From Paenibacillus dauci (lineage in GTDB: Bacteria > Bacillota > Bacilli > Paenibacillales > Paenibacillaceae): 64,000 bases of DNA. How positions within the stretch are numbered: the first letter of the stretch is position 1; each line of letters opens with the position of its first letter. Where the stretch lies: the NCBI RefSeq assembly GCF_000971985.1, contig NZ_LAQQ01000001.1, forward strand, positions 496,001 through 560,000, given 5' to 3'. Below are positions 26,088-34,514 of this stretch, piece after piece. The notes below the pieces were generated by a model, which was not told the DNA's origin, made no database searches, and saw only the letters and a program-made list of their open reading frames with translations. Both the position numbers and the translations under genes were made by a program.

Positions 26088-26714
26088 ATGTCCAAGATTT
26101 CAAGTCGCCAACAGGCAATTCTGGAATTCATCCGGAATGAAGTTAAACTCAAAGGTTACCCGCCGTCCGTCCGTGAGATTGGTGAAGCTGTAGGTTTGGC
26201 TTCCAGCTCTACTGTACATGGTCATCTGGATCGTCTGGAGAAAAAAGGATTGATCCGCCGCGACCCTACCAAACCTCGTGCTATCGAGTTGCTGGGTCAG
26301 GAAGAAACCGAAAATAATCTGTTGTTCGCGCAGACTGTGTCTCGTGTACCGATTATCGGCAAAGTTACCGCCGGCGTACCGATCACTGCTACTGAACATA
26401 TCGAGGATTATTTCCCTCTTCCACAACAATTTACAGGTGACAATCAGATCTTTATGCTTTCCGTTGTCGGAGACAGCATGATTGACGCCGGTATTCATAA
26501 TGGTGACTTTGTTATTGTTCGTCAACAGCAGACTGCTGATAACGGCGATATCGTAGTTGCCATGACAGAGGAAGACGAAGCCACTGTCAAAACGTTCTAC
26601 AAAGAAAAAGATCATATTCGTCTGCAGCCGGAGAACCCGATGTACGAGCCTCTTCGTCTGACTCGTGTAACGATCCTCGGTAAAGTAGTAGGTTTGTTCC
26701 GCAACCTGCACTAA
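26088..26714 (+). CDS. lexA: SOS repressor LexA
   Basis: Represses DNA-damage genes and cleaves itself when stimulated by RecA filaments. The 208-residue protein has the winged-helix domain (residues 1-68, [21 protein letters not shown] recognition region), the cleavage site A95-G96 in VTAGVP, catalytic S130 in GDSMIDAGI and K168 in [12 protein letters not shown] lies ahead of the ATG. Tandem LexA boxes overlap its promoter, and the divergent yneA has its own boxes. A bidirectional terminator follows. Confidence 0.97.
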   Translation: MSKISSRQQAILEFIRNEVKLKGYPPSVREIGEAVGLASSSTVHGHLDRLEKKGLIRRDPTKPRAIELLGQEETENNLLFAQTVSRVPIIGKVTAGVPITATEHIEDYFPLPQQFTGDNQIFMLSVVGDSMIDAGIHNGDFVIVRQQQTADNGDIVVAMTEEDEATVKTFYKEKDHIRLQPENPMYEPLRLTRVTILGKVVGLFRNLH

Positions 26715-26800
26715 GTGTTGGGATAGGCAAATTATTCGACTTTATGCGATATGATTAATCTTGTTGCAAGTTCATTTTTCTGATGAACCTGCCTATAACA

Positions 26801-26831
26801 CAAAAAAGACTCCTCTCAGGAGTCTTTTTTG
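26801..26831. terminator. Bidirectional terminator after lexA
   Basis: AAAAAGACTCC pairs with GGAGTCTTTTTT around a short loop, between convergent lexA and the gene at 26849. Confidence 0.9.
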
Positions 26832-26848
26832 TATTGCCATTCATTCTG

Positions 26849-27232
26849 TTACATCTTGTGTAGTCTGTTCAATTCCAAAATGAAACCTTCTAACAGCAAA
26901 TTAATATTTTTAATCTCAGCAGCATGCTGTAATTCCAGCTTTAATTTTCTTGCTTCAAATACTTCTTTGGCCTTCGTAGTATGGAAAGAATAGGAATGAT
27001 ACATATCGTATGTCTCACCTTCATTAGCTCCATCAATATCAATGCGTTGGTAGATTTCTTCCAATCGTCTGCAAATCTCCAATTCTACTCTTACATCAAT
27101 AATCTCTCCGCCAGCTACATCGCTTCCACGAAGCGGATTCTCGATCGTGTACAGCTTGCGCAGTTGTTCCTCCAGATTGCTGATATGCATCTCACAAATA
27201 GTAACCAGACGCTTCCTGACTTCCTTGTCCAT
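26849..27232 (-). CDS. Hypothetical helical protein
   Basis: A 127-residue soluble protein that I do not recognise. It is almost all predicted helix, with heptad-like stretches at residues 15-35 (HISNLEEQLRKLY) and 85-125 (ARKLKLELQHAAEIKNINLLLEGF), so it may be a coiled-coil dimer. No cysteine pair or enzyme motif is visible. AAAGGAGG lies eight bases before the ATG, which supports it as a real gene. It lies alone between lexA and spo0A. Confidence 0.7.
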   Translation of the reverse strand: MDKEVRKRLVTICEMHISNLEEQLRKLYTIENPLRGSDVAGGEIIDVRVELEICRRLEEIYQRIDIDGANEGETYDMYHSYSFHTTKAKEVFEARKLKLELQHAAEIKNINLLLEGFILELNRLHKM

Positions 27233-27507
27233 TGAAATGCCTCCTTTGTTTGTCCGACTGATGCTGCAGTAAGTGGTCAGTCATTTATTACCCGCACTGA
27301 CCGCAGAGTTATCTATATCGTTCAAAATAGGACTGGTCATCTCAAATCGTAATGTTTTATTTCATCTCAGAAATATGTTTATGCAATTATTTGAATACAA
27401 ATGGATCAGCATTAAAATATAATACTAGATGCACTTATACTAAACTCTTTTGATTTAGATAGAGAGCAGTGTGAATAATAGTGATTATTGAATTACTCAC
27501 TGTCCCT

Positions 27508-28329
27508 CTAAGGAAAAATATTATGATCTATTCTCAGCTTATCCGCAATGGCCGCGATAAAAGAGCTATTGGTTGGCTTTGTTTTACTTACATTAATTTC
27601 GTAATTGAAAAGATGACTCATATGGCTCATATCTCCCCGGTTCCAGGTCACTTCAATAGCATGGCGGATTGCTCGTTCTACCCGGGCTGGATTGGAGTTG
27701 AATTTCTCTGCTATTTGAGGATACAACACTTTGGTTACTGATCCGAGTATATCAATATTGTGATATACTTCTGCAATAGCTTCCCTGACATACTGGTAAC
27801 CTTTAATATGCGGAGGTACACCGATTTCATTCAATATTCTGGTAATAGATGCCTCTAAACGCTGTTCTTTGCTGACATTAGTTACTGCCGGTGTAGTTGT
27901 AGGACGAGACACCGATATAGCTGATGGTGGCCGCATTGCTCTCTCACTTGCCGGTACATCTGCCAGCTGTCTGATCCGGCTGCCTAATACCTGAAGATCA
28001 AAAGGTTTAAGCATAAAATAAGAGGCTCCCAGCTCCAGTGCCCTCTGAGTTATCTGCTCCTGTCCAAATGCAGTAAGCATAATCACTTTGGGCTTGGGGA
28101 TGATATGCATATCCGGAAGCCTCTCCAATACACCTAATCCATCCAAATGTGGCATAATGATATCCAGTAACACAACATCCGGTGGTTCCGTTAGATCTTC
28201 AATCAATTGCAAGGTCTGTTCCCCGTTGTAAGTCATTCCTGCAAGAAGCATATCCTCCTGATTCGAAATATAGTCTGACAGCATTTGCGTAAATTCCCTG
28301 TTATCATCTGCAACCAGTACATTGATCAT
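27508..28329 (-). CDS. spo0A: Sporulation master regulator Spo0A
   Basis: Response regulator that commits the cell to sporulation. The 273-residue protein has the receiver domain with acidic D8-D9, phosphorylated D56 in [14 protein letters not shown] positions in MLTAFGQE and FMLKPFD, a Pro/Ser/Thr linker (130-155), and the DNA-binding domain ending in [18 protein letters not shown], the recognition helix of Spo0A. The AGGAGGG upstream of the ATG is strong. spoIVB, often the upstream neighbour, is not here; glnA precedes it. The promoter region is AT-rich and no clear sigma-H promoter or 0A box was seen. Confidence 0.96.
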   Translation of the reverse strand: MINVLVADDNREFTQMLSDYISNQEDMLLAGMTYNGEQTLQLIEDLTEPPDVVLLDIIMPHLDGLGVLERLPDMHIIPKPKVIMLTAFGQEQITQRALELGASYFMLKPFDLQVLGSRIRQLADVPASERAMRPPSAISVSRPTTTPAVTNVSKEQRLEASITRILNEIGVPPHIKGYQYVREAIAEVYHNIDILGSVTKVLYPQIAEKFNSNPARVERAIRHAIEVTWNRGDMSHMSHLFNYEINVSKTKPTNSSFIAAIADKLRIDHNIFP

Positions 28330-28542
28330 ATCTAATACCCTCCTTTTGTATAGTAAAGAATATATAGGAATTGATATATGTAATAAATTGGTATTTAAGG
28401 TATTAATATCATTATATCATTTTACCCTCTATAATTTTTAATTTAAAGAAATTTCAAGAATTATTTTATTATAATCTCCTCTTTTTCTTATATATATTTT
28501 TTCTGCAATATTGTTTGGTTCTTTTTTATAATTGGCTATATT

Positions 28543-28575
28543 AAAAAAACGATGCTTTTGTAAGCATCGTCTTTA
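28543..28575 (-). terminator. Second terminator downstream of glnA
   Basis: ACGATGCTT pairs perfectly with AAGCATCGT, followed by T7 on the minus strand. It lies about 85 bases past the first glnA terminator. Confidence 0.78.
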
Positions 28576-28658
28576 TGCAGCTTATTGATTTGTAAATTGA
28601 CAGATGATCTCATTTCCCTATACGGAAATGAACTATTGTCTGAATACACTCTATTTTA

Positions 28659-28703
28659 TAAAAAAAGCCCTGGCTGCCGGAAAATCGGCAGTACCAGAGC
28701 TTT
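28659..28703 (-). terminator. Terminator of glnA
   Basis: AAAGC-CTGG-CTGCCG type stem with complement, followed by T7 on the minus strand, starting just past the glnA stop. Confidence 0.88.
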
Positions 28704-28710
28704 CAAAAAA

Positions 28711-30039
28711 TTAATACAGTGTCATGTATTGGTCGCGTTCCCATTGGTGAACCTGTGTGCGATACATATCCCATTCGATCTCTTTCAGCTCATAGAAGTG
28801 AGCCGTTGCATGCTCTCCAAGTGCAGTAACAACTACATCGTCACGCAGCAGTTCATGCAGAGCTTCTTTCAGATCGCCTGGCAGACTCGGAATTCCCTCA
28901 TCGATACGCTCATCTTCGGTCATTATGTAGATGTTACGATCGATTGGTTTTGGTAGATTCAGTTGACGGTCAATACCATCCAGACCGGCTCTCAGCATAA
29001 CAGCCAGCGCCAGATACGGATTGGCTGTAGGATCCGGGTTACGAACCTCGATACGTGTACTCAGACCACGGGAAGCCGGGATACGAACCATTGGGCTGCG
29101 GTTACTTGCAGACCATGCTACATATACAGGTGCTTCATAACCAGGCACCAGACGTTTGTAAGAGTTTACTGTCGGGTTGGTTACTGCTGCCATAGAACGT
29201 GCATGACGCAGGATACCTGCCATATAATGACGAGCCACCTGGCTCAGACCCAATTCATCGGATTCGTCATAGAATGCATTGCTGCCGTCCTGGAACAAGG
29301 ATTGGTGACAGTGCATACCCGATCCGTTCATACCGAACAATGGTTTTGGCATAAATGTCGCATGCAGACCATGCTGGCGAGCGATTGTGCGAACAACCAG
29401 TTTAAATGTTTGAATCTGGTCAGCTGCCTGCAATGCGTTCGCATATTTGAAGTCGATTTCGTGCTGTCCCGGAGCTACTTCATGGTGGGAAGCTTCGATT
29501 TCAAAGCCCATTTCTTCCAGCGTAATAACGATCTCGCGACGACAGTTCTCGCCCAAATCGGTTGGCGCCAGATCGAAGTAACCGCCCTGATCGTTCAACT
29601 CTTCGGTTGGATTACCATTGGCATCTGTACGGAACAGGAAGAATTCCGGCTCTGGCCCAACCATCATTTCGGTAAAGCCCATCGCTTCCGCTTCTCTCAG
29701 GTTACGCTTCAGAACACCACGCGGATCACCAGCGAACGGTGTACCGTCTGGCATATAGACGTCACAAATCAAACGTGCTACCCGGTTCTCTGTTACCCAC
29801 GGGAAAATAACCCATGTGTCCAGATCCGGATACAGATACATATCGGATTCCTCGATACGTACATATCCTTCAATAGAGGAACCATCAAACATCATTTTGT
29901 TATCCAGTGCTTTGGTCAACTGGCTCAAAGGAATTTCGACGTTCTTGATCGTACCCAGCAAGTCAGTAAATTGCAGGCGGATAAATCGTACGTTTTCTTC
30001 CTTGGCAATACGCAAAATATCGTCTTTTGTATAACTCAC
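28711..30039 (-). CDS. glnA: Glutamine synthetase, type I-alpha
   Basis: Condenses ammonia and glutamate to glutamine. The 442-residue product has the length of the Firmicutes I-alpha enzyme, which lacks the adenylylation loop. Conserved parts: [39 protein letters not shown], the [12 protein letters not shown] metal/glutamate site, [20 protein letters not shown] and [15 protein letters not shown]. The start is GTG with AGGAGAGGG upstream. It follows glnR by 24 bases. In this group activity and expression are controlled by feedback-inhibited enzyme binding GlnR, not by adenylylation. Confidence 0.97.
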   Translation of the reverse strand: MSYTKDDILRIAKEENVRFIRLQFTDLLGTIKNVEIPLSQLTKALDNKMMFDGSSIEGYVRIEESDMYLYPDLDTWVIFPWVTENRVARLICDVYMPDGTPFAGDPRGVLKRNLREAEAMGFTEMMVGPEPEFFLFRTDANGNPTEELNDQGGYFDLAPTDLGENCRREIVITLEEMGFEIEASHHEVAPGQHEIDFKYANALQAADQIQTFKLVVRTIARQHGLHATFMPKPLFGMNGSGMHCHQSLFQDGSNAFYDESDELGLSQVARHYMAGILRHARSMAAVTNPTVNSYKRLVPGYEAPVYVAWSASNRSPMVRIPASRGLSTRIEVRNPDPTANPYLALAVMLRAGLDGIDRQLNLPKPIDRNIYIMTEDERIDEGIPSLPGDLKEALHELLRDDVVVTALGEHATAHFYELKEIEWDMYRTQVHQWERDQYMTLY

Positions 30040-30063
30040 GTTACCCTCTCCTCTGTGCTCTTT

Positions 30064-30477
30064 TTATTTTTTATTGAAGAACCGGGATAATTCCCCTTGG
30101 ATCAGTGATACCTGTCCAGGACGTTTGCCTGTGACAAGCTGCTGTTTAAGCATACGATGAAGTTGCGAATCTGACAATTCCCTGCGGCGCTCTTCCGTAT
30201 CTGCCGTGATCACTGTAGCCTCCTCCGATTCCTTGGATACCGGATTCATCACTTGCTTGATCCCTGCAATATTTACCCCTTTTTCGATCAAAGCCTTAAT
30301 TTCCAGCAGACGTTCTACATCATTAAAAGAAAACAAACGCTGATTCCCTGATGTACGCGCTGGTACAATCAGATTATGCTGTTCATAATAACGGATCTGC
30401 CGTGCTGACAGATCTGTCAGCTTCATTACGATCCCGATAGGGAACAGCGCCATATTTCTCCGAATTTCATCACCCAT
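30064..30477 (-). CDS. glnR: MerR-family nitrogen repressor GlnR
   Basis: Represses glnRA and other nitrogen genes when glutamine is plentiful. The start giving MGDEIRRNMALFPIGIV matches the Bacillus N terminus (137 residues). The MerR-type winged helix is clear: LTDLSARQIRYYEQHNLIVPARTSGNQRLFS. The C terminus ends GELSRFFNKK, the short tail that senses feedback-inhibited glutamine synthetase. AAGG is 11 bases upstream of the ATG. The GlnR operator and sigma-A promoter lie just upstream, so it is autoregulated. Confidence 0.95.
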   Translation of the reverse strand: MGDEIRRNMALFPIGIVMKLTDLSARQIRYYEQHNLIVPARTSGNQRLFSFNDVERLLEIKALIEKGVNIAGIKQVMNPVSKESEEATVITADTEERRRELSDSQLHRMLKQQLVTGKRPGQVSLIQGELSRFFNKK

Positions 30478-30521
30478 ATATTCATCAACCTTCCAATTCA
30501 CTTTTAAGTTATCTGTATCCT

Positions 30522-30550
30522 ATTGTACATATCCTGATATCAAGCGTCAA
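30522..30550 (-). promoter_or_regulatory. Sigma-A promoter of glnRA
   Basis: Minus-strand -35 TTGACG (30545-30550), 17-base spacer, -10 TACAAT (30522-30527), with a short leader to glnR. Confidence 0.82.
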
Positions 30551-30555
30551 TAACA

Positions 30556-30572
30556 TGTTAAGTTTACTCACA
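30556..30572. promoter_or_regulatory. GlnR/TnrA operator
   Basis: TGTTAAGTTTACTCACA fits TGTNA-N7-TNACA exactly and ends six bases upstream of the glnRA -35. A further dyad, ATGTT-N5-AACAT, lies at about 30580-30594, and a half-matching site overlaps the -35. Confidence 0.85.
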
Positions 30573-30594
30573 ATAATTTTATGTTCAGTTAACA

Positions 30595-30851
30595 TGAAAT
30601 TAATAAACCTCGAAATTTGTGTTATTTATAGCGTTATTCTTATATAGTCTATGGATATTTCGTGACATCTTTTCTCTACTCAACTGTTCATACTTTGTAA
30701 TTTACTGATGATATTGTTCAAAACGAAGATACAACGATTTTTGTCCATCCATTTGATCAGATCATTCATTTATCTTTATTTTATCCAAATCTGGCGAGAT
30801 CAATATATTCCGTTTAAGAAGAAAGCTCATAGAGAAAAGATTCAACAAAAA
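30595..30851. other. Intergenic region upstream of the glnRA operator
   Basis: AT-rich gap between the GlnR operator and the stop of the YnbB-like gene. No terminator, promoter or gene was recognised; transcription from the YnbB-like gene could continue into glnR. Confidence 0.4.
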
Positions 30852-32105
30852 TTATAATAATTTACGTTCCAGCATCGTCTGCAAAGCCATTAGTACCCCC
30901 AGCTTCACATGAGAAAAAGTTAAACCGCCCTGCATATAACCAATATAGGGTTCACGAATTGGTGCATCTGCGGACAACTCCAGACTTCCTCCCTGGATAA
31001 ATGTACCTGCAGCCATAATAACAGGATGCTCATAGCCCGGCATATCCCATGGCTCCGGCACCACATGACTATCTACCGCTGCTGCTCGCTGAATCCCTTG
31101 TACAAACGCGATCAGCTGCTGCTCATCCTTAAACGATACTGCCTGAATCAAATCGGTACGCGGTTCGTTCCAGCCGGGCTTGCTGTTAAATCCGGCTACT
31201 TCGAACATCGCTGCAGCGTAGATACTGCCTTTCAGTGCCTGCCCCACAATAGTAGGTGCCATATATAATCCTTGATAAATACCGCGTGTAGTCCCCAGCA
31301 TGGCACCTACTTCACTGCCAATACCTGGAGCCGTCAGCCGATAGGAAGCCAGTTCTACATATTGACGCTTGCCGCAAATATAACCACCGGTCTCGGCAAT
31401 ACCACCACCGGGGTTTTTAATCAGCGAGCCTGCCATTAGATCAACGCCTACTTCTGTCGGTTCGCGTGTCTCTGTGAATTCACCATAACAATTATCGACG
31501 AAAATAATCAGATCTTCGCGGTATTCACGAATTCGGCGTACCATCTCCGCAATATGCTCAATAGTAAAAGAAGAGCGCCAATCATATCCACGCGAACGCT
31601 GGATCCCGATTACTCGTGTCTTCTCGTTAATCAGGGAAGACACCTGCTCCCAATCCACCTGTCCATCCTCGGTTAAAGAAGCTTCCTGATAAGTAATCCC
31701 AAAGTCAGCCAATGAACCTTTACCATCGCCGGGTTTGCCGATTACTTTGTGCAGTGTATCATAAGGTTGTCCTGTAATATAAAGCAGCTCATCACCGGGA
31801 CGAAGTACACCGAATAGAGCTGTAGAAATCGTATGTGTGCCTGAAGCAAAATGCGGACGTACCAGAGCAGCTTCACTACCAAACACTTCAGCATATACCT
31901 CATCAAGTACTTCTCTTCCACGGTCATTATAAGCATAACCTGTCGAACCGGCGAAGTGATAATCACTCACGCGATGTTTTTGAAAAGCTTCAATTACTTT
32001 CCACTGGTTGGTATCTACAATCTGGTCCATCCCTTTGACAGCTTCACCTATCATCTGTTCAGCTTGTTTGGACCAGTTCATTATCTGTGTATCGAAAACT
32101 GCCAT
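30852..32105 (-). CDS. YnbB-type PLP-dependent enzyme (aluminium-resistance family)
   Basis: A fold-type I PLP enzyme of 417 residues, related to cystathionine gamma-synthase and methionine gamma-lyase. The cofactor lysine is K230 in MAGSLIKNPGGGIAE; DNCYGEF holds the aspartate. The family (PF06838) was named from a plant aluminium-tolerance screen; its true reaction is uncertain, with a C-S lyase the common prediction. The gene lies between hflX and glnR as in Bacillus. ATG 32105 has GGGGAGA upstream; the frame extends to 32180 over a strong hairpin and is not used. Confidence 0.87.
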   Translation of the reverse strand: MAVFDTQIMNWSKQAEQMIGEAVKGMDQIVDTNQWKVIEAFQKHRVSDYHFAGSTGYAYNDRGREVLDEVYAEVFGSEAALVRPHFASGTHTISTALFGVLRPGDELLYITGQPYDTLHKVIGKPGDGKGSLADFGITYQEASLTEDGQVDWEQVSSLINEKTRVIGIQRSRGYDWRSSFTIEHIAEMVRRIREYREDLIIFVDNCYGEFTETREPTEVGVDLMAGSLIKNPGGGIAETGGYICGKRQYVELASYRLTAPGIGSEVGAMLGTTRGIYQGLYMAPTIVGQALKGSIYAAAMFEVAGFNSKPGWNEPRTDLIQAVSFKDEQQLIAFVQGIQRAAAVDSHVVPEPWDMPGYEHPVIMAAGTFIQGGSLELSADAPIREPYIGYMQGGLTFSHVKLGVLMALQTMLERKLL

Positions 32106-32123
32106 TTCTGTCTCTCCCCATAA

Positions 32124-32160
32124 TGATAGCCCGCCCTTATACATATAAGGCGGGCTATCA
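32124..32160. repeat. Strong inverted repeat before the YnbB-like gene
   Basis: A 16-bp stem (TGATAGCCCGCC-TTAT with one bulged C) and a four-base loop end right at the ribosome binding site. Neither strand has a T run after it, so it is not a normal terminator. It could be an operator or an RNA element affecting translation. Confidence 0.65.
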
Positions 32161-32341
32161 GTGTATTCATCTTCCATCATTCTACCACAAAGTTATACGA
32201 TTAGCTAAATTCACACTACATTCTTCCCATTAACACAACGTCTCATGAGAAGTACGCTACAAAATGTAAACTTTCACGCTTCATATTTTACATGGAAAGG
32301 TAGAGTGAGGGAAAGTCGCTATTTAAAATGTCGTAATTCTG

Positions 32342-33628
32342 TCACTTCACTTCATATTCCTGCAGTCGATAACCAAATTTATCATAATCCGTCTGGTTGA
32401 TCTCCACCGTAAACAAAGCATCATTATCTTCATAATCCTGATGAATGACACTGCTGAACGTATACAGCTGCGAAATCAGGTCCCCCCGCTCTGCTGGAAT
32501 ACGATAAATGCGTGTTCCTCCTGCCAGCTGATCCTGAATAATCGTTTTGACAGCTTCCAGATCCGATTCATTATAGGCACTAATACGCAGATGAGTCTGA
32601 TCGGCAGGCAGCATCTCCAGCTGCTGGGGAGTACACAGATCAATTTTGTTATACAAAATAACCTGTGGTTTGTTCCCGGAACCCAACTCCTGTAGAATCT
32701 CGTCGACCACCTGCATCTGCTCGTCTCTTCGCTCAGCAGAAGCATCGACCACGTGAAGGATCAGATCAGCTTCATTTACTTCTTCCAAAGTGGCCCGAAA
32801 AGCAGCAATCAGATCATGCGGCAGATTCTGGATAAATCCAACCGTATCGGTCAGCACAATCTCTTTGCCTCCTGGAAGTTCCAGATTGCGTGAAGTAGGG
32901 TCCAATGTTGCAAAAAGCTGATCCTGGATATATACATCTGCATCCGTCAGCTGTTTGAGCAGTGTGGACTTCCCTGCATTCGTGTAACCAACCAGCGCAA
33001 CCTGTACGATTCCCGTTTTTTTACGACGCTCGCGATACAATGTACGGTGACGCATAATTTCTTCGAGTTGACGCTTTAGCTCTGTTACACGAGTACGGAT
33101 ATGACGACGATCAATCTCCAGCTTGCTCTCACCGGGACCACGCGTACCAATACCACCACCCAGACGGGAGAGATTTTTGCCCTGTCCTGATAGACGAGGC
33201 AGCAGATAATTATATTGTGCCAACTCTACCTGCAGGATACCTTCACGTGTTTTTGCACGTTGGGCAAAAATATCCAGGATCAGCTGAGTGCGATCAATAA
33301 TCTTGGCATCCAGCTGTTCTTCCAGATTACGTACCTGCGCACCGGATAATTCCTGATCAAAAATGACGGTATTTGCTTCCAAAGCGTCTACCAGAATGCG
33401 TAGTTCTTCTACTTTACCTTTACCAATAAACCAGCGAAAATCGGGTTTTTCCTTATTTTGGGTCAACTGCTCTAATACTTCTACGCCTGCGGTTTCTGCC
33501 AGACTGACCAGTTCTTCCATCGAACCTTCCGCATTCACACCATTTCTTTTATCTTGCTGGGTATACAGACTGACCAGTATGGCTCTCGCCTGCTGCTCAG
33601 TCTGTGTATCGTGAGTTTCATTTTTCAT
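32342..33628 (-). CDS. hflX: GTPase HflX
   Basis: Ribosome-associated GTPase that splits stalled 70S ribosomes under stress. The 428-residue protein has the N-terminal HflX domain (FRWFIGKGKVEEL, DQELSGAQVRNLE), the glycine-rich segment SRLGGGIGTRGPGES, a coiled-coil linker, and the G domain with GYTNAGKST (G1), DTVGFI (G3) and NKIDL (G4). AGGAG is upstream of the ATG. Its order beside hfq and ynbB is conserved in Bacillales. Confidence 0.95.
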   Translation of the reverse strand: MKNETHDTQTEQQARAILVSLYTQQDKRNGVNAEGSMEELVSLAETAGVEVLEQLTQNKEKPDFRWFIGKGKVEELRILVDALEANTVIFDQELSGAQVRNLEEQLDAKIIDRTQLILDIFAQRAKTREGILQVELAQYNYLLPRLSGQGKNLSRLGGGIGTRGPGESKLEIDRRHIRTRVTELKRQLEEIMRHRTLYRERRKKTGIVQVALVGYTNAGKSTLLKQLTDADVYIQDQLFATLDPTSRNLELPGGKEIVLTDTVGFIQNLPHDLIAAFRATLEEVNEADLILHVVDASAERRDEQMQVVDEILQELGSGNKPQVILYNKIDLCTPQQLEMLPADQTHLRISAYNESDLEAVKTIIQDQLAGGTRIYRIPAERGDLISQLYTFSSVIHQDYEDNDALFTVEINQTDYDKFGYRLQEYEVK

Positions 33629-33799
33629 ATTATCCTGCTCCTTGTAATATATAATGGCTCGGGTCTTGCAGCACAGGGATGCTTTCCCTTTGTTTTGCTT
33701 TTAGCACCCGCTTCATTGGGCAATGATGTACTTGATGTATATTTACCATTGTTGCTGCAGATGAATCGGTTCCATAGAAGTCATACTATTTGGGGTTAT

Positions 33800-33850
33800 A
33801 CCTATATCCGGATAGCCTGTACCATCTTATCTGAGCTGCCGGATATAGGT
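33800..33850. repeat. Inverted repeat between DUF402 gene and hflX
   Basis: ACCTATATCCGG (33800-33811) and its complement (33839-33850) form a 12-bp stem around a 27-base loop. There is no T run. It lies in the 238-base gap between the two genes, which holds no other recognisable feature. Confidence 0.55.
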
Positions 33851-33866
33851 TGGTGCACCGGGCAAT

Positions 33867-34412
33867 CTAGCGATGATCTCTGTTGAACAGATTCTGACGA
33901 TGCTTAAGGGATAACGAGAATAATGGAAAAGCATGGGCATCAATTTGTTTGAGCAGCTTGCGTGCTGTACGATGAGCAAGCTCATAATCCTGTTCGGTAA
34001 TCACCCGTCGACGCAGCGCATCGTCCAGCTCATCTTCATCCAACAGGAAAATCTGTCCGTCTTTCATGACAACAATATCCAGATACAGGTCATCAAACCA
34101 GGGGACCCCCTGATCGGTCACTCCCTGCGTTTTGCAAATATCGATATACCATTCAATAATCTCCTGCTTGTCATCGAACATGGCAGTGACGACATAATTG
34201 GCGTTTTCGGGATAATATTGCATCCACGAATATTCCGCTGCTGCGATACAGAAACGTCGCCCGCCATAAATTTTGTACAGCGGTTCGCGCAGACGATTCA
34301 TATGGTACAGTGTCACATATCCGGTGAAAATACTATTATTTACGTATCGACGTGTATAGCTGCGCTGAATTACGCGCCGCCAGTTCGCTCTATCTGCAAA
34401 TTTACGTTTCAT
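33867..34412 (-). CDS. DUF402 nucleoside di/triphosphate phosphatase-like protein
   Basis: A 181-residue protein with the DUF402 pattern: WMQYYPENANYVVTAMFD, EWYIDICKTQGV, GVPWFDDLYLDIVV and FLLDEDELDDALRRRVIT, whose clustered acids bind metal. Family members of this length (YgaC/NtdP type) hydrolyse nucleoside tri- and diphosphates. The N terminus KRKFADRANWRRVIQRSY is basic. I see no ribosome binding site as strong as those of its neighbours. It sits between the PBP gene and hflX, and a terminator precedes it. Confidence 0.82.
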   Translation of the reverse strand: MKRKFADRANWRRVIQRSYTRRYVNNSIFTGYVTLYHMNRLREPLYKIYGGRRFCIAAAEYSWMQYYPENANYVVTAMFDDKQEIIEWYIDICKTQGVTDQGVPWFDDLYLDIVVMKDGQIFLLDEDELDDALRRRVITEQDYELAHRTARKLLKQIDAHAFPLFSLSLKHRQNLFNRDHR

Positions 34413-34468
34413 GGAAGTGTCCCTTTCCTACAAAGTAACTTCAGAATAGCATATTTGCGCGTATCACT

Positions 34469-34503
34469 CAAAAAGCCTCCAACCGATAAGATTGGAGGCT
34501 TTT
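34469..34503 (-). terminator. Terminator of the class A PBP gene
   Basis: AAAAGCCTCCAA pairs with TTGGAGGCTTTT, followed by a T run on the minus strand, about 12 bases past the stop. Confidence 0.88.
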
Positions 34504-34514
34504 GAAATTACGTC

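Larger units (their letters stand above)
28330..28710. other. Intergenic region between glnA and spo0A
   Basis: Very AT-rich. It contains the two glnA terminators (28543-28575 and 28659-28703). Upstream of spo0A there is a TATAAT on the minus strand near 28408-28413 without a good -35. No reading frame of interest. Confidence 0.5.

Noticed and set aside
28963-30090. 375-codon plus-strand open frame opposite glnA
   Set aside because: Shadow of glnA; no ribosome binding site and His/Cys/Gln-rich translation.
32106-32180. 25-residue N-terminal extension of the YnbB-like protein
   Set aside because: Encoded across a perfect hairpin and upstream of a good ribosome binding site at the conserved start.
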